From Euborellia annulipes (lineage: Eukaryota; Arthropoda; Insecta; Dermaptera; Anisolabididae), in the NCBI GenBank assembly GCA_023213315.1, contig JAKCPI010005192.1, forward strand, positions 60,579 to 124,578: a stretch of 64,000 nt of DNA, given 5' to 3'. This document shows positions 24,219 to 36,447 of the stretch, one piece after another. The notes below the pieces were generated by a model. That model ran no database searches. It was not told the origin of the DNA and was given only the letters and a program-made list of their open reading frames with translations. The position numbers and the translations under genes were made by a program. Within the stretch, counting starts at the first letter, position 1. Each line of letters opens with the position of its first letter.

Positions 24219-24625
24219 ATAGATTAAAACAACTTTATGCAAATAAAAATTCGTAAAACAAAAAGGAACCAATGAGATGAAAAAGTATTATATTTTTAAT
24301 ACGCTTTTAATCAACAGCCTGGAAAAAATGAAAAAAAATTTCGTTTTAGAAATCATTATCATTCCTCAAATAGAAAAGGTGAAGCGGATTAATAGAAAAA
24401 ATATGCTAAATTAATGTATCCTTTAATAAAGAATAGAGAGAGATAATTTTAATTAACTTTAGGGAAAAAAATATTTTTATATAATTCGTATCTTCTTCCC
24501 CCTACTTCCTAAGACATTTATAAAATATTATCTATATTTATTTATTAATATTCATTTTCGAAGATAAATATAATACCGGTAAGAAAAAAATTAATTATTG
24601 GCTTTAAAAAAAGAATATTATTTAC

Positions 24626-24776
24626 CTTGAATAAGTAGTTTAAATAGAAGAGGTGGGTTGCCGTAGGACACGTGTACGGGGTGGTTTACACTTTATAATT
24701 ATTCACTTAAAGATAAATACACTAAAGCAAGAGAGAGAGAGAGAGACAAGTCCGACCCGACGTCTTGCACTCAACT
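24626..24776 (-). other. Candidate alternative 5'UTR exon / promoter A of the myosin III gene
   Basis: On the minus strand a TCAGT initiator-like pentamer (A at 24776) is followed by about 150 nt. This stretch is GC-richer than its surroundings, contains a CT dinucleotide run, and ends TTCAAG|GTAAATAA, a strong donor. There is no long ORF, as expected for a leader exon. The 58912-59067 segment is related: it shares the donor context, a GGGTTGCCG-like block and the TTTACACTTTATAATTATTCA block. Linkage to the coding exon at 9590 is inferred from strand, donor and position only. Confidence 0.5.
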
Positions 24777-24964
24777 GAGAGAGCCAAGTCTATGCTTGTT
24801 TGTCTCTCTTTAGAAAAAGATCAAAATAAAAATTCCCATTTAATAAAAGATATAAAAATGCTTTTTACTCAAAGATAAAAAAAAAATAAATATTCCTAGT
24901 GTTTTTTTTAAACATTTCCTTCTTCTAATAAACCTTTAGTAATTAAAATAATTATTTTTCGAAT

Positions 24965-25521
24965 TTTTTACTTTCTCTTACCTCTATATATGCTTTTTTT
25001 TTTTTAAACATTCAAACTTTTTTCTCATTCACACAGTCTTTTCGGCAACTTAGACCATGTAAGACTTTACGATAACCGTTATATATGATAATATCTATTG
25101 GTAGTCCAGGCATTTAAGCCATTTGGTAACCAAATAAAATCATCGGACTGCCTGGGGTCCGAACCCGCGACGTTCGGTATAGAAGGTAGGCGCACGCTAC
25201 CAACTAGACCAAGCCCGTAGGCCTCTATATATGTTAATATAAGTATAGAGAGAAAGTATTGGATTAATATTAAAAAATTCGATGTCGAGATTTTGAGGTC
25301 CCCTGAATCCAAAAAAAAGTGGTTTTCCCGATATGTCTGTCTGTGTTCAATTTTAAAGGAATTGAGCTATGAGGCTGAAATTTTATATTTATGTTAGACA
25401 CCCCCCGGGAGCGTGAAAATAAGCTTTTAATCAAAATCGACCAAAGAGTATAGTAGGCTAGTAGGCTACTTTATTGATGTATTTTTTCAGTTTTTTTTTT
25501 TTTTTCGATTTTCTGTATAAA
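24965..25521 (-). mobile_element. Bi-palindrome family copy split by a SINE
   Basis: The tail hairpin is interrupted at 24993-25221 by a tRNA SINE with duplicated CCTCTATATATG. The body then continues to TTTCGATTTTCTG at 25521, where another SINE begins; the head is missing. Confidence 0.85.
24993..25221 (-). mobile_element. tRNA-derived SINE with 12-bp target duplication
   Basis: CCTCTATATATG flanks it at 24981-24992 and 25222-25233. Head on the minus strand: GCTTGGTCTAGTTGGTAGCG (A box) and GGTTCGGACCCC (B box). Body TTTGGTTACCAAATGGCTTA; tail GAAAAGACTGTGTGAATGAG, then poly-A. Confidence 0.85.
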
Positions 25522-25531
25522 TTTAAAAGCT

Positions 25532-25685
25532 TGCCCTTGGGCCTTGATGAAGTGGGGAGCGCGTTGGCCTTTTATACCAAGGGTCGCGGATTCAGATCCC
25601 GTCTCATGCGACAATTTTTTTCAATTGAATTGGCTACCAATCCATGTGAAAAAAATAGAGATAGGGTCTAAATTTGAAGTGTGAG
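25532..25685 (+). mobile_element. tRNA-derived SINE, second subfamily
   Basis: CCTTGGGCCTTGATGAAGTG head with GTCGCGGATTCAGATCCCGT as B box, then TTCAATTGAATTGGCTACCA and GGGTCTAAA. It terminates a bi-palindrome copy at 25521. Confidence 0.7.
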
Positions 25686-26325
25686 GGTTCCTTTAATTGT
25701 GAAATTATGAAAATTAGGCAAAAATAAAATATACTGGAAAAAAAAACAGTTTATTTAGATTGCTTTGATCCACTAATATTCGTTTACGATTATGTATGTA
25801 AAATGTCTTTATTCTATTTTAACTTGAAAAAAAAAATATGAAATTATGGTTATAAATTATTAATAAAAAAAATCATCACGTAGATTTTAAAAAATTTCTT
25901 TCCTTAATTATTATTAAATGTAATGAAAATCTTATCTTAAAAATTATGAATTCGTGACGAAACGTTTTATTTATTTATTTATTTATTTTTTTTTTTTTTT
26001 TTTTGTATAGAAATCACGCATTGATATTTATTTTTTAAATTTTAAATTTTTATAATAAATACAACCAACCAACGTCGAATTTGCAAAAATTTTACACCTA
26101 ACTGTAAACATAGTCTGTTTAACAAGAAGAAGCCTTCACACTCACACGATTGATTATAATTTCAAATAAGGATATCAAATAAAATAGAGATGAGACCTTC
26201 AACGTAATCACTAGAATAATAATTATTATAAACTTATTTATAGGGATAATTTTTGCCAGCGAAATTGCAAAACTTTCTGGTTTTATTTATTTATTTTTTT
26301 TAATCCTGGGAATATGGATTTGATT

Positions 26326-26375
26326 AATCTATGAAGAATCCTAAAACGTCAGCCTAAAATTGAAATTATTTTTTT
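26326..26375 (+). ncRNA. Remnant of a hammerhead, 12-kb family
   Basis: CTATGAAGAATCCT then AAAACGTCAGCC and TGAAATTATTTT. Stem II has collapsed, but the end and downstream flank match the 12.3-kb copy. Confidence 0.3.
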
Positions 26376-27160
26376 TCTTCTAAAATTCCGATCAAATTAA
26401 TTAAAACAAATTTCAAAAAAATTGTTCCCCTCTCTCCTTTACAAAGGCTTAGATTTTTATTTAGCGTTTTGTTAAATTCAAACGGAAAAACCAACGGGCT
26501 TAAGTTCTTTATGAAACGAAACGAGTTTTTTCAAATCACTGCGATTACTATTTACTTAAAATTATAAATATGGCCTAAATAGAATGATTATTTATAATTA
26601 AGTTAATTGATCATAATCAGATCCTTTTTTAATCCTCTGTTCATTTTAACCTGAGTTTAACAATCATTAGCGAAAATTTATTCGTAAATTTCTTGGCTCT
26701 TCTCCCTCTCCCCTTTCCCAGCCAGCTAAGATGGTTGAAAGCACTCCTGATAAATTAATCTTTTTCATGGCTCTGGCTTGAGTGAATCTATTCAATTATT
26801 TATTTATTTTTTTTTAGGAATTAACAGGAAACACGCAAACGCTGTATTTTCCACTCCATCATTTTGAGAAGCAAAACAATCAGGTCAGAGGTGGCTTTTT
26901 TTTTTTTTTTGCTTACAAACCGGTGTTTATTAACAATTTTTCAATAATGGATATTTAATTGAAGAGTTTAGAAATTGTAAAGTATAAAATTACATTGGCG
27001 TTTAAGAAATTAAATGATTTTTCTTTTACTCATATGTTAGAAATTGGTTTTCACTTGTGAATTCAATAAATTTTAGAAGTATTATAGGACTATAGCCACA
27101 ATTAATTAGTCGTCAAAATTTATAAATTTATTTTTCGTTTTTCCATGTTCTACGAAGCTT

Positions 27161-27335
27161 TCAGTGCCGGATTATCCACTAGGCACGTGCCTAGGGGCTC
27201 TGGAATAAAGAAAAAATATTTTTCTTTTTTCCGCTTTATTTAATACAAATGTTGACGTTTCAGCCGATTTTTTCGGACTTCATCAAGACATGTGCTAAGT
27301 TTGCCACGAGCTTAGAGGGGCTCTTGACAACTCCT
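27161..27335. repeat. Degraded hAT-type end with hammerhead remnant
   Basis: CAGTGCCGGATTATCCACTA resembles a hAT terminus, followed by GTGCCTAGGGGC. The other end and duplication are not identifiable. Confidence 0.3.
27251..27290 (-). ncRNA. Decayed hammerhead motif
   Basis: Minus strand TTGATGA (C3 to U), stem II AGTCCG...CGGCT, GAAA, CGUC. Stem I no longer pairs. Confidence 0.4.
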
Positions 27336-28497
27336 GACATTGTAGCCTCATTTACTCATTAATATAATATTATTTTTAATATATAGAAAAAATATTTTTT
27401 TCATTATGAGATAATACGCGAAAATGCGAATATTTTATAAATGAATCTTGATTTCAAATTAGAATATTTTTTTATTATTATTATGAATTACAGTAGAAAC
27501 CAGATAAATCCCTCTTTTAATCATCCAAATTCTCAGCTAATCGAACGGGAAGAACTCAGTACTTTTTTTTATCATTTTATTTTTCAATTTCCAATGTTTC
27601 ATTATCCGGACAACTCGTGAATGGATAATACAGTATCTACTCTGAAGAGTCGTCGCTTCGAAAAGGATATGAACCAGTGAATTGAAATCATTTTTGAGTA
27701 ATTTGAGCTTAAACCGACGCATTTTGCTAGTAAGCTCACATTTTAATTACCAGTTTTTTTTTTTTTTAATTTTATTAAATAGTGCATATATTTATGAATA
27801 TTTAACTTGGAATCTATTTAAGCTTACATTTTTTATACCGTATACAAAACAGTTGTATGAAAATTATATCTATTAAGACTGTAAGTCAGAATACTAAAAA
27901 AAAAAAAAATTAAGTAAACGAGGATAAATCAAGTTTCGAAATTGTTGACCATAAAAAATCAACAAAAGAAAGAAGAAAAAATACATCCATTAAATTTAAA
28001 TGAATTACATATTATAATTTGGTTTTATTTATTCTCAAGTGGGATATCGGAAGATTTCATCTGTTGAGTTGTGGGAGGGAAGAGGAGAGGGGGAGGGGAG
28101 AGAAGATTCATGCACCGTTTTGAAGTGCAGATGCCTTCATCGTGGAAAAGGGGTCTGCGTGTTTTGAACCGCGTGGGAACAGGAGAATATTAATTGTCAA
28201 GTACTAATGACGAATATCGTGTGGGATACTAGACTCTGGGTCGGGTCAAACCTCATTTGGATCAAGATAATTATTTTTAATATTTAATTGTACGAAAAAA
28301 TTGACCGATACGAGTAAGTATCGATACTTTTCAATCGATACCCAGTCCCGTGGACACAATCAAATTGAAAAATATATAATTTAATAATAGTAGTTAATTA
28401 GAAGGAAATGTATATTAATGTAGGCTTAATCACAAAAAATCAAAATGAATAATGCCATTAAGTAGGAAGAAAAATTCAGAATTTAATTTTTTTCATG

Positions 28498-28640
28498 GCC
28501 TCTGCCCGGCCCGATTGGTGATCTCGAGCAATCAACGAGTGGAACGTCGCCATTGGTATATTGTATCTAAAAATTTATTAAATAAAATTCATACCCCTAA
28601 ATGACCTCAGTAGCCGAAAGGTTTTTTTTTTTAAACTATT
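28498..28640 (+). mobile_element. 5S rRNA-derived SINE, 5' half missing
   Basis: GATTGGTGATCTCGAGCAAT, GAACGTCGCCATTGGTATAT, ACCCCTAAATGACCTCAGTA, GCCGAAAGG, poly-T. Confidence 0.7.
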
Positions 28641-29521
28641 TAATTTATCTTGGCCTATATAGGTCATTAAATAGTAGTAGAATATATAATATTATTTAGC
28701 TAGTTGTTTTTTCTCATTATAATGAGAATACAAGCAGAAAATTTAATAATCATAATTATGATTAAGTAATCAAAGATAATTTCCCATAGGTGATATAATT
28801 ATTATATTATTAATTTGATCCAGGATAAATAAATAAAGGCTGAGAAGATATGGAAATAGAGTAATAAGCAAACAAAGGTATTGTTTTACAACTGAAATAA
28901 TAATAATTGACATTGTAATAACAAAAATTTGTTAAATTATGGAGATCAAAAATTCTCTCTTAGAAGAGAATTAAAAAATAAAATGCCTTTCCAACGTTGA
29001 TTTTTCTGTTTATTTTTCTTAGCAAAAGTAGCCTTATTAATAAAAAAAAATTATTGATAAAATTTTAATAGTTAATTAACATGAGAACTGAAACCATATC
29101 ACCCACTCTTAGTATATGAACTGAGTATGAGAACTTACATTATATAAATTTTACATGTTAGGGAATTTATAACGAGTCTTGCGAAATTTTTTATTCAAGG
29201 AATTTTTTCAGAAAAATAAAATTTCAAATTGAAGAAAAGTCATTCGTTCTTGTATAAGTCATCTTTTCCACACCTTAAATAATCCGGAAGAAAAGCAGTT
29301 TTTCATTAATTTAATAGAAATTTAAAATTAACGCTAACATTTAGGCTCTGTTTGGAACAATTATCTTAAATTTGGTAATGTTAATGTATATGAAAAACAC
29401 AAATAATTATTGATACAAGAAATTATGAAAATTTTTTTTTACCAATATCAATCAACAGATAGCTTCTATTAATAATAAATTAAGTTTAAACAAATTATAG
29501 AAAATATACAAAAAAAATTTA

Positions 29522-29640
29522 TATTCTTTTTTTTTTTTTTTTTTTTTTAAGGTCCTTCTCGGCAACTAAGGCCATTTAGACCCCATCCCTATTTATTTCA
29601 AATGATTTGTAGTCAAAACAAATGAAATAAATTTTTCTCG
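29522..29640 (-). mobile_element. SINE 3' fragment
   Basis: Poly-T, then AAGGTCCTTCTCGGCAACTA, GGCCATTTAGACCCCATCCC and TATTTCAAATGATTTGTAGT, the reverse of the common SINE body. Confidence 0.6.
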
Positions 29641-29715
29641 CTTGGGATGGGAATTATATTCTTTATTCAGAGGACAATAAATAAGCAGCTAACAAAAACA
29701 AAATTTTAATTTTCT

Positions 29716-29757
29716 CTGTCGACGTTTCGAACCCTCATTGCGCTCATCATCAGGATA
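29716..29757 (-). ncRNA. Hammerhead ribozyme motif
   Basis: Minus strand CTGATGA, stem II GAGC...GTTC, GAAA, CGUC and then GACAG. The core is intact. Stem I pairs at two positions and then has an A-C mismatch, unlike its partner at 29935. Confidence 0.65.
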
Positions 29758-29934
29758 GATAGAAAAGTTAAGATAAGCTAAGCTTATGATCAGGAAACTG
29801 AAGGACACTTTGCAGCCAGGAGATTAAATAACAAATTTTTTATTTAATTTAATCTTTTAATTAATTTCACTTTCCTGATTAAATCTCCACAGCCACAACA
29901 CATTAAATTAATTGCTAAGCTTATGACTTTTCTA

Positions 29935-29977
29935 TTGTCCTGATGATGAGCGTGATGAGGGTTCGAAATGTCGACAG
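29935..29977 (+). ncRNA. Hammerhead ribozyme motif
   Basis: Stem I TTGTC pairs with GACAG (one G-U). Core CTGATGA starts at 29940, stem II is GAGC...GTTC, then GAAA and TGTC. Stem III is AUGU rather than ACGU. The different stem I sequence from the 12-kb copies keeps pairing, which is covariation. Confidence 0.68.
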
Positions 29978-30059
29978 AGAAAATTAAAATTTTGTTTTTG
30001 TTGGCTGACTATTCATTATCCTCTGAATATAGTTACTCATCAGCTATATCCAGTTATAA

Positions 30060-31600
30060 TTTATATTCTTTTTGAGAGGGGAGAATACCTCCCAGATCAT
30101 CCGAACCCTTCCCTCCCTCTTAAAAAAATTCTTGGCAATACCAAATTTAAAACAAATATATTTCTTATGAAAATTAACTCAAAATTTTTATTTTAAACCA
30201 AAAATAATATATAACAAGTGTGTATTTGTCATAGAATAATTTTGGAATCTAATTATAATAAAATAAAATTATTATAATGAACTTGGAGCAGAAAAGCCTT
30301 AACGGATTGTTCCATATTAAATTTTTTTGTTAGCAGGTCACGAACGGATACCTCATCACTTCCCAAGACACCCAAATCACGCACGTTATTTAAAATTTGC
30401 AGGTGAGTAGCCTACGCTGGTTGCTCACCAAACGGTGCTTGATTGATAGGTGCCATAGAGGTACAACTTTCGGCTTTGTTCTGGGTCACCCCCGTTTTTA
30501 TTCTTTATTGTTAAATATATCTGACAATTGTCTTGTCATGTCACCTTTCTAAACTGTCTCTTATATTGTTTTATTTATTTTTTAATAAAATTTTACTAAT
30601 AAAATAGAAATGTAAACTTTTATTTCCGGTACAAATTAAATTTGTTATTGACCTTCTCAAGGTTTGCAATTTCTAAACACTGACAAGTTTATTGCAAATT
30701 TTTTTTTTTTTTTTTATTAATTTAAAAGAGAGAACAATATTAGAGAGATTGGTTTCGGTAGTGAAAAGCGTTCCTCATCTCCTCTCTCTTTACTGTGGAT
30801 AATCAATTATCTCCAAATTTCTTGGTCCTTCCTACTTAGCATTCACTTTAAATGGTTATTAAAAGCTAATTCAATTTTATAAAGCCTTCATTTTTTTTTT
30901 TTTTTTAATGGAGTAATTTAATTAAACAATTTAATATAAAGAAAGTAGACCTACGTTTACCTGCCTTATAAAGCTGTTAGTATTTTATATTAAATCATAA
31001 ATTTCATTAATATTTAATATCTTTTTATTAGACTTTAACCAAAACAAAACTAAACGTCAAATGGAAAAAAATTAAAATTAAAAAGTTTAAAAATAAAGTA
31101 TCCATCCTTTCTCTATTTTTTTTTTTTTTTTTTTTTTTTTTAATAGAAATGAAAACTTATTTCCGGTACAAATTAAACTTGATTACGAAATTATGATGAT
31201 AGTCTCAGCAGTTAATAAAAAAAAAACACATTTCAGTCAGGTCATTTAGAAACAGACAATATTTTGGAAAAAAAAATCGCTTTTAAACTAACTTTTTAAT
31301 TTTAATTTTTTCCAGGTGACGTTTAGTTGTGTTTTGTTAAAGCCTAATGAAAAGATATAAAATATTAATGAAATTTATGATTTAATATAAATGAAAATGC
31401 AAATAGGTAAGTAATAGGTAAATACAGTAGTAGGTAAATTGTTTAATTAAATTACTCTATTAAAAAAAAACAAAACAAAAAAAAAAACGAAAGATTTTGC
31501 CTACGTTTCAGAAAATCGAACAAAAATATAGATAAAATTATATACAAAAATTGTCATTTATTGTAATCAAATATATCCTAAGTTTAGTTATGGAAATTCG
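30060..31600. other. AT-rich sequence, no gene identified
   Basis: TTTAATATAAA-type stretches near 30910-31080 recur in reverse near 31290-31450 (CTTTTTATTAGACTTTAACC with complement), suggesting an eroded inverted-repeat element of about 0.6 kb. Confidence 0.4.
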
Positions 31601-31605
31601 AAAAT

Positions 31606-31657
31606 TGGTATATAATAATCCAAAGAATAACGTTATTCTTTGGATTATTATATACCA
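31606..31657. repeat. Perfect 52-bp palindrome without spacer
   Basis: All 26 base pairs match around the centre CG at 31631-31632. It is followed directly by a second hairpin, AGGGTTCT...AGAACCCT (31657-31688). Confidence 0.9.
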
Positions 31658-32066
31658 GGGTTCTATATATATCTCTGTACAGAACCCTTGATATTTAATA
31701 AATTAAAAAAAAATGCATAACATGTACTCTTGAGAAGTAAAAATTGGTATGGTTACAAGGCATCCCTTACTATCAGTAACGATTTTATAAATTTCTCAAA
31801 TTTTAACAATTATTTTGGAAGTTTATAAAAAAATTTCTTCAAAGATTTTTTGATTAAATTACCGACCCATTAGAATATTATAATCCCACTTAAAATTCAA
31901 ATTTTTCGTTATATTTGATTGAATACCGTTCTGATGAATTCATTCAACTCTGATCTCATCCATAAAAAAATTATTATCAAAGATGTTGATTGAATTTTGA
32001 AAAGATGGGTGAAATTGAGTGGAAAAATTTAAATTTTAAGGATTATATTGTAATACAGAGAATGGA

Positions 32067-32309
32067 TCTTCTTCTTCTGTCCTTGCCATATTCCCGCAAT
32101 GGGGGTCGGCAGACCTCACTTTTCCCTCTAACCCTATCCTGCGTTTTTGCGACCGAGAAAGATAAAACAAGCCGGCCCGTCGCACAGTCTGACGCCTGTT
32201 GAAGAGGAAGGAAGAGACAGACATGCAAAGAACAGAAGGACTGTCTGTCCCAGCTCGGGCAGCTCGTGGTCGCCATCCACGTACCCACAAGAGGTGGGCC
32301 CCTGAGCGA
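32067..32309 (-). mobile_element. Unidentified SINE-like retroposon with 17-bp target duplication
   Basis: Flanks GTAATACAGAGAATGGA and GTAATATAGAGGATGAA are near-identical. Read on the minus strand it starts CTCAGGGGCCCACCTC, has TACGTGGATGGCGACCACGA and ends in GAA repeats. GC-rich against its surroundings. No tRNA or 5S head recognised. Confidence 0.65.
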
Positions 32310-32837
32310 GTAATATAGAGGATGAATAATTTAATCAAAAAATCTCTTAAAACAATATACCTTTGGGAAAATAATATTAATAAAAGAATAATTTATTAGA
32401 TTTTATTTTTATAAATTTCGTAAATTAAATTGTTTCAATTCTTTTAGTAAGTTTATAAAAAATTCTAATAAATTAGTTTTTTATTATTTTCTCAAGTATC
32501 TTATTCTTCTAAGAGATTTTTTATTAAATTACCACCCACTATATTTAATCACTTCAAATTTTTCCAAAATTATCACTCATATATTCGCCCACTCAAAAAA
32601 TGCCATCCAAGCTTCATTTAATAATGATTTCCTAATGGATGTGATCAGAGTAAATTGAATTAATCAAATCAAATAAAAAGACACCCCCCGCAAAAGCTTG
32701 TTACGCAGCTTATTAAAAAAAAAAATTGAAATAAATATTATATATATGCCTACTTGTTTATAACAAAAGAATAGGCGAGAAGATATTAAAGAAGAAAGCA
32801 AAAAAAATCAAAATCCTAATTTTTATTTTAAATTTTT

Positions 32838-33165
32838 TCAGGTTCTTCCAAGTACGAAAAGAGTTATAAGTTGAAATTTGATATTTAAGTAAGATGAAGA
32901 TTTTAATAAAATCGACCAGAGAGTACTAGAAGGCCTACTTGATTGATGTACTTTTTTGGTTTTTTCGATTTTCTCAAAATATAAAAATTTTGATTAAAAT
33001 TCATAAATTTGTAGATGCCCTTTAAAATGTATATTTTCATTTTCCAAGAAAAAATTTTTATTTTAGACTACTTTACTCTTGTTCTCCATAGAAAAAGATA
33101 AGACATGGTTGTTATGGTGACAAAATATAAATATTTTCCCAATAAAGTTTTAACTCTTGGATTTT
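32838..33165 (-). mobile_element. Bi-palindrome family, internal fragment
   Basis: Runs from CGAAAAGAGTTATAAGTTGA to ATAAATATTTTCCCAA with both ends missing. The X-box is mutated (GTTGTTATGGTGAC). Confidence 0.75.
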
Positions 33166-33177
33166 AATACCCAACCT

Positions 33178-33449
33178 GCCCAAGGGGCTTGGAGTAGTTG
33201 GTAGCGTGCCTACCTTCTATACCGAACGTCTCGGGTTCGGACCCCAGGCAGTCCGATAATTTTATTTAAGGCATTTGGATACCAAATGACTTAAATAAAA
33301 ATGCCTGGACCCCACAATTGATATATTAAAACATACTGATTATCGTAAAAAGTCTTAAATGGCCTCAGTTGCCGAAAAGACTGTGTGAATGTGTGTGTGA
33401 ATGTGAGTGTGAATGAGAAAAAAAGTGTGAATGTTTAAAAAAAAAAAAA
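33178..33449 (+). mobile_element. tRNA-derived SINE, full length
   Basis: A box TAGTTGGTAGCG and B box GGTTCGGACCCC, body ATTTGGATACCAAATGACTT, TGTGAATG repeats and a poly-A of about 20. It abuts a full bi-palindrome element. Confidence 0.85.
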
Positions 33450-33937
33450 AAAAAATCTGGTGTGACTGTCGCACAGCACACAACTTTCTCTTACCTTCGG
33501 TAATCGATAGTTGTGTTCTGTGCTTGTCACACCAGATTTTTCGTGTCGACCTATATTTAGTTTCCGCCAATATATTAGAAATTTAAGATGTCAAAATTAT
33601 AAATATGGGAAAATATTTATATTTTGTTACCATGGCAACCATTTCTCCTATCTTCCCTATGAAATACAAGAGTAAAGTGTGCTTCAAACAATTTTGAGGG
33701 CAAAACGAGAATATACATTTGAAAGAGTATCTAAAAAATAATTGATTTTTGAATTTTAATCAAAATCGTTAGAGCGAATTTTGAGAAAATCGAAAAAAAC
33801 TGAAAAAGTACATCAGTAAAGTACTAGTACTCTTTGGCCGATTTTGATTAAAAGCTTATTTTTCCGGTCCCGGGAGGTATTTAACTTAAATATAAAATTT
33901 CATCCTCCTAGCTCAAATCCTTCATGCTTAAAATTGA

Positions 33938-33970
<33 letters not shown>

Positions 33971-34116
33971 GACCATGTCGCGAAAACCACTTTTTTGGAT
34001 TCAGGGGACCTCAAAACGTGAAGATCCATCAAAATCTCGACATCGAATTTTTGACATGAATCCAATACTTTCTCTCTATATATATATTACATATATACAT
34101 AGGTAAGAGAAAGTAA
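33450..34116 (+). mobile_element. Bi-palindrome family, full-length copy
   Basis: It is complete: head hairpin from 33456, X-box GTTACCATGGCAAC at 33626-33639, (AC)14 at 33939, tail hairpin ending GGTAAGAGAAAGT at 34114. The A-run of the upstream SINE abuts its first base. Confidence 0.92.
33939..33966. repeat. AC microsatellite inside a bi-palindrome copy
   Basis: About 14 AC units at the family's variable CACACAGACAGACC site. The same site is a TGTGTATG or CCCA array in other copies. Confidence 0.85.
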
Positions 34117-35079
34117 AAAATACCCAACCTGTAACTACACCACACATAAATTTTAAATTTAGTCACATTCTTCCTATAAAAAAAATATATATATTTTAAT
34201 CCAAATGAAATCTCTAAAAGTAAATACACCTAAAAGTAATTTTTGAAAAATATTTAAATTTAGAGAGAGAGACCTTTGATACATGGAAGTAAATATAGAA
34301 AGAGAAAACATAATTAAAACGATTGAAAAGGAATGTTTGTGTGTCTGTAAATAAATAAATATTATTATTCAAATACAACGAAAGTTGAAGTTCCTCGACT
34401 AATTCTATCTATCTTTTAATCTTAATTAAGTAACTAATTAAAAAATATTATTAAGATAGTCTTAGTAAAATAAAATCCATTTACAATATCAGAAATTGAG
34501 ATAAATAAAAATCCTCGAAATTGTTCGGTGAAAGCCTTCAAACACTAACAAATTACCGTTGAGTATTTTTTTATAATATAGAATTGATTGGTTCTTATAA
34601 AGTTTCACTTAGATAAATAGGTAAAGAGTGATTAATTTATTTAAATCATTTTCCAATCTAAGAAAATGATATACTATTCAATTATCCATTAGAAATTGGT
34701 TTGATAACATTAAAATGATTATTTCTGAGTTGTCTTTTGATATCTGATGGGAATAAATAATAATAAATATTGTCAATTGTCAGTCATTATCCCTGAGAAA
34801 ACTTTCCCATTGAAATTGTAAAATAAACTGCAGTTTCATTATTTAAAAGTTGAAAAAATATTAGTATCAATGTCAAATTTTTAGCATGTACAAACTTAAA
34901 TGAATTTAGAGCATTTTTACTTGCAAGAGAGAAGATTACATGGGGTAATGAAATTCAATATGAAGTGTGTGTTAAGGCCTCAAATTTTTTTAGTTTTTTC
35001 ATTTAGAAAACTTTTTACCCTTTGACAAGGGCTCATTAAATTTTGAACCCAATACACTCAAGGATGATGTTGGTTGTGG

Positions 35080-35370
35080 CAGGGCTGTATTTCTAAATAG
35101 GCTAAAAAGGCTGGGTGGAGCCTATAGCGGCAAAAAATTGAGGGGCGGCGGATTGACAATTTAGCTATTGTTAAAACGAAGTTGGGCTATTTATTCCAGA
35201 TATATAAAATAATAAAGAGGGGATAAAAAAAGAAAAAATGATTTGGGAAAAAATTCCGAAAAGCGGCAAAAATCTTGCTTCCTTAAAAAAAGGTAAAATA
35301 ATTTTCATAATTTTCGCGGAAGAAGAAAAATTTCTTTTCCGGGGGCGGCAAAATTTGTAATTTCTAAAAA
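35080..35370. repeat. G-rich GGGCGGCAAAA repeat, second copy
   Basis: GGGCTGTATTTCTAAATAGG opens a region with repeated GCGGCAAAA and AAAAAAGGTAAAATAATTTT, like 55850-56150. Ends unclear. Confidence 0.4.
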
Positions 35371-35496
35371 GATCATGATTAGTTTAAATTCATTTTTTTT
35401 AATTCTCATTTGTTAAAAAAAAGAGATGAAGAAAAAAAAAATACATGGGAAGAGAAGAAAAAATTTGATTGAGCAAAAAATAGTCAAGAAAAATAA

Positions 35497-36447
35497 TTAA
35501 AATCTGGTGTGATTGGTTACACAGAACACAACTTTCAATTACCAAAGGTCACTCTAGATTTTTTTGTGTCTATAGTTATTTAGTTTCATCCAACATATTA
35601 AGGTGCGCGTCTCGAAAAACCGTTAAAGCACGATTGACTCGAGGCGGCACCAGATGGCGTTAGTGTTCCTCCATAGGAAAACACGTAACTTGTTGCATTT
35701 AATTCTAGACTTTCCAGCTAATTAATTAAAGGCAAAAAATTAATTATTTTTTAACACAATGATTACTAATTTAATTATCTACAACTTATAGAGCTCCTTT
35801 TTTTTAAATATCTTTTATTTAATGCGATTAATCTAAAAAAAAAATTTTTTTTTTCGAAAATCAAAAAAAGGGCTTCTATAAGTTGTAGATATTTTAAATA
35901 GCTTTAATTAAAAAAAAATTGAGGTCGATAGCTTCAAAATTGTGGCAGCTGGAAAGTCCCAAAATTAGCACCCCGAGACGCGCACCTTAAAATTCAAGAT
36001 GTAAAATTAATAATCATAGGAAAGTATTCATATTTTGTTACCATGGCAACCATTTCTCCTATGAAGTTCAAGATTAAAGCGGTCCTCAAACAATTTCAAG
36101 GGTAAAATGAGAATATATACTTTAAAGAGCATCTAAAAAATAATTGATTTATGAATTTTAATCAAAATCGTTAAGGCTAATTTTGAGAAAATAGAAAAAA
36201 CTGAAAAAATGCATCAGTAAAGTACTACAACCGATTTTCTTCAAAAGCTTCCTGTTAAGTCTCAGGGGGGTACACCTAACTTAAAATTTCAACCTAATTC
36301 TTTTCGATCTTGAGATTTTTTATTCATAGACCAGACTGCAAAAACGTATATTTCCATCAAAAAATCGACATCGAATTTTTGACATGAATTCAATACTTTT
36401 TCCCTAAATAGAGCCCTTTAAATATATATATGTAAGAGGAAGAAAAA
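35497..36447 (+). mobile_element. Bi-palindrome family copy interrupted by a Tc1-like MITE
   Basis: Head hairpin partly deleted (35503-35565), MITE at 35601-35987, then body with X-box GTTACCATGGCAAC at 36047-36060 and a decayed tail. Confidence 0.85.
35601..35987. mobile_element. Tc1/mariner-like MITE (AGGTGCGCGTCTCG ends)
   Basis: Perfect 14-bp terminal inverted repeats with TA on both sides (35599-35600, 35988-35989). 387 bp, no ORF. An inner hairpin CTACAACTTATAGAGC / CTTCTATAAGTTGTAG is present. It interrupts a bi-palindrome copy. Confidence 0.82.

Larger units (their letters stand above)
25700..29500. other. AT-rich sequence, mostly unannotated
   Basis: Apart from the hammerhead remnants at 26.3 and 27.3 kb and the 5S SINE at 28.5 kb, I see no gene or complete element. 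A GA-rich purine patch lies at 28072-28105. Confidence 0.45.
29664..30030. mobile_element. Hammerhead-bearing inverted-repeat element
   Basis: Arms of roughly 95 bp (29664-29757 and 29935-30030, centre near 29847) share CTCTGAAT, TAGTCAGC-like and AAAATTTTAATTTTC blocks. The 180-nt centre is AT-rich and contains partial repeats. Each arm has one hammerhead with the cleavage site outward. Confidence 0.65.

Noticed and set aside
25950..25975. GACGAAACGTTTTATTT, looking like a hammerhead 3' end
   Set aside because: No CTGANGA core or stem II partner within a reasonable distance upstream.
32036..32338. 100-codon and 81-codon minus-strand frames
   Set aside because: They translate the unidentified SINE; the second copy at 42.5 kb does not keep the frame.
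33939..33966. CRISPR-like or tandem array
   Set aside because: Plain AC microsatellite inside a transposon; no CRISPR array exists anywhere in this eukaryotic window.
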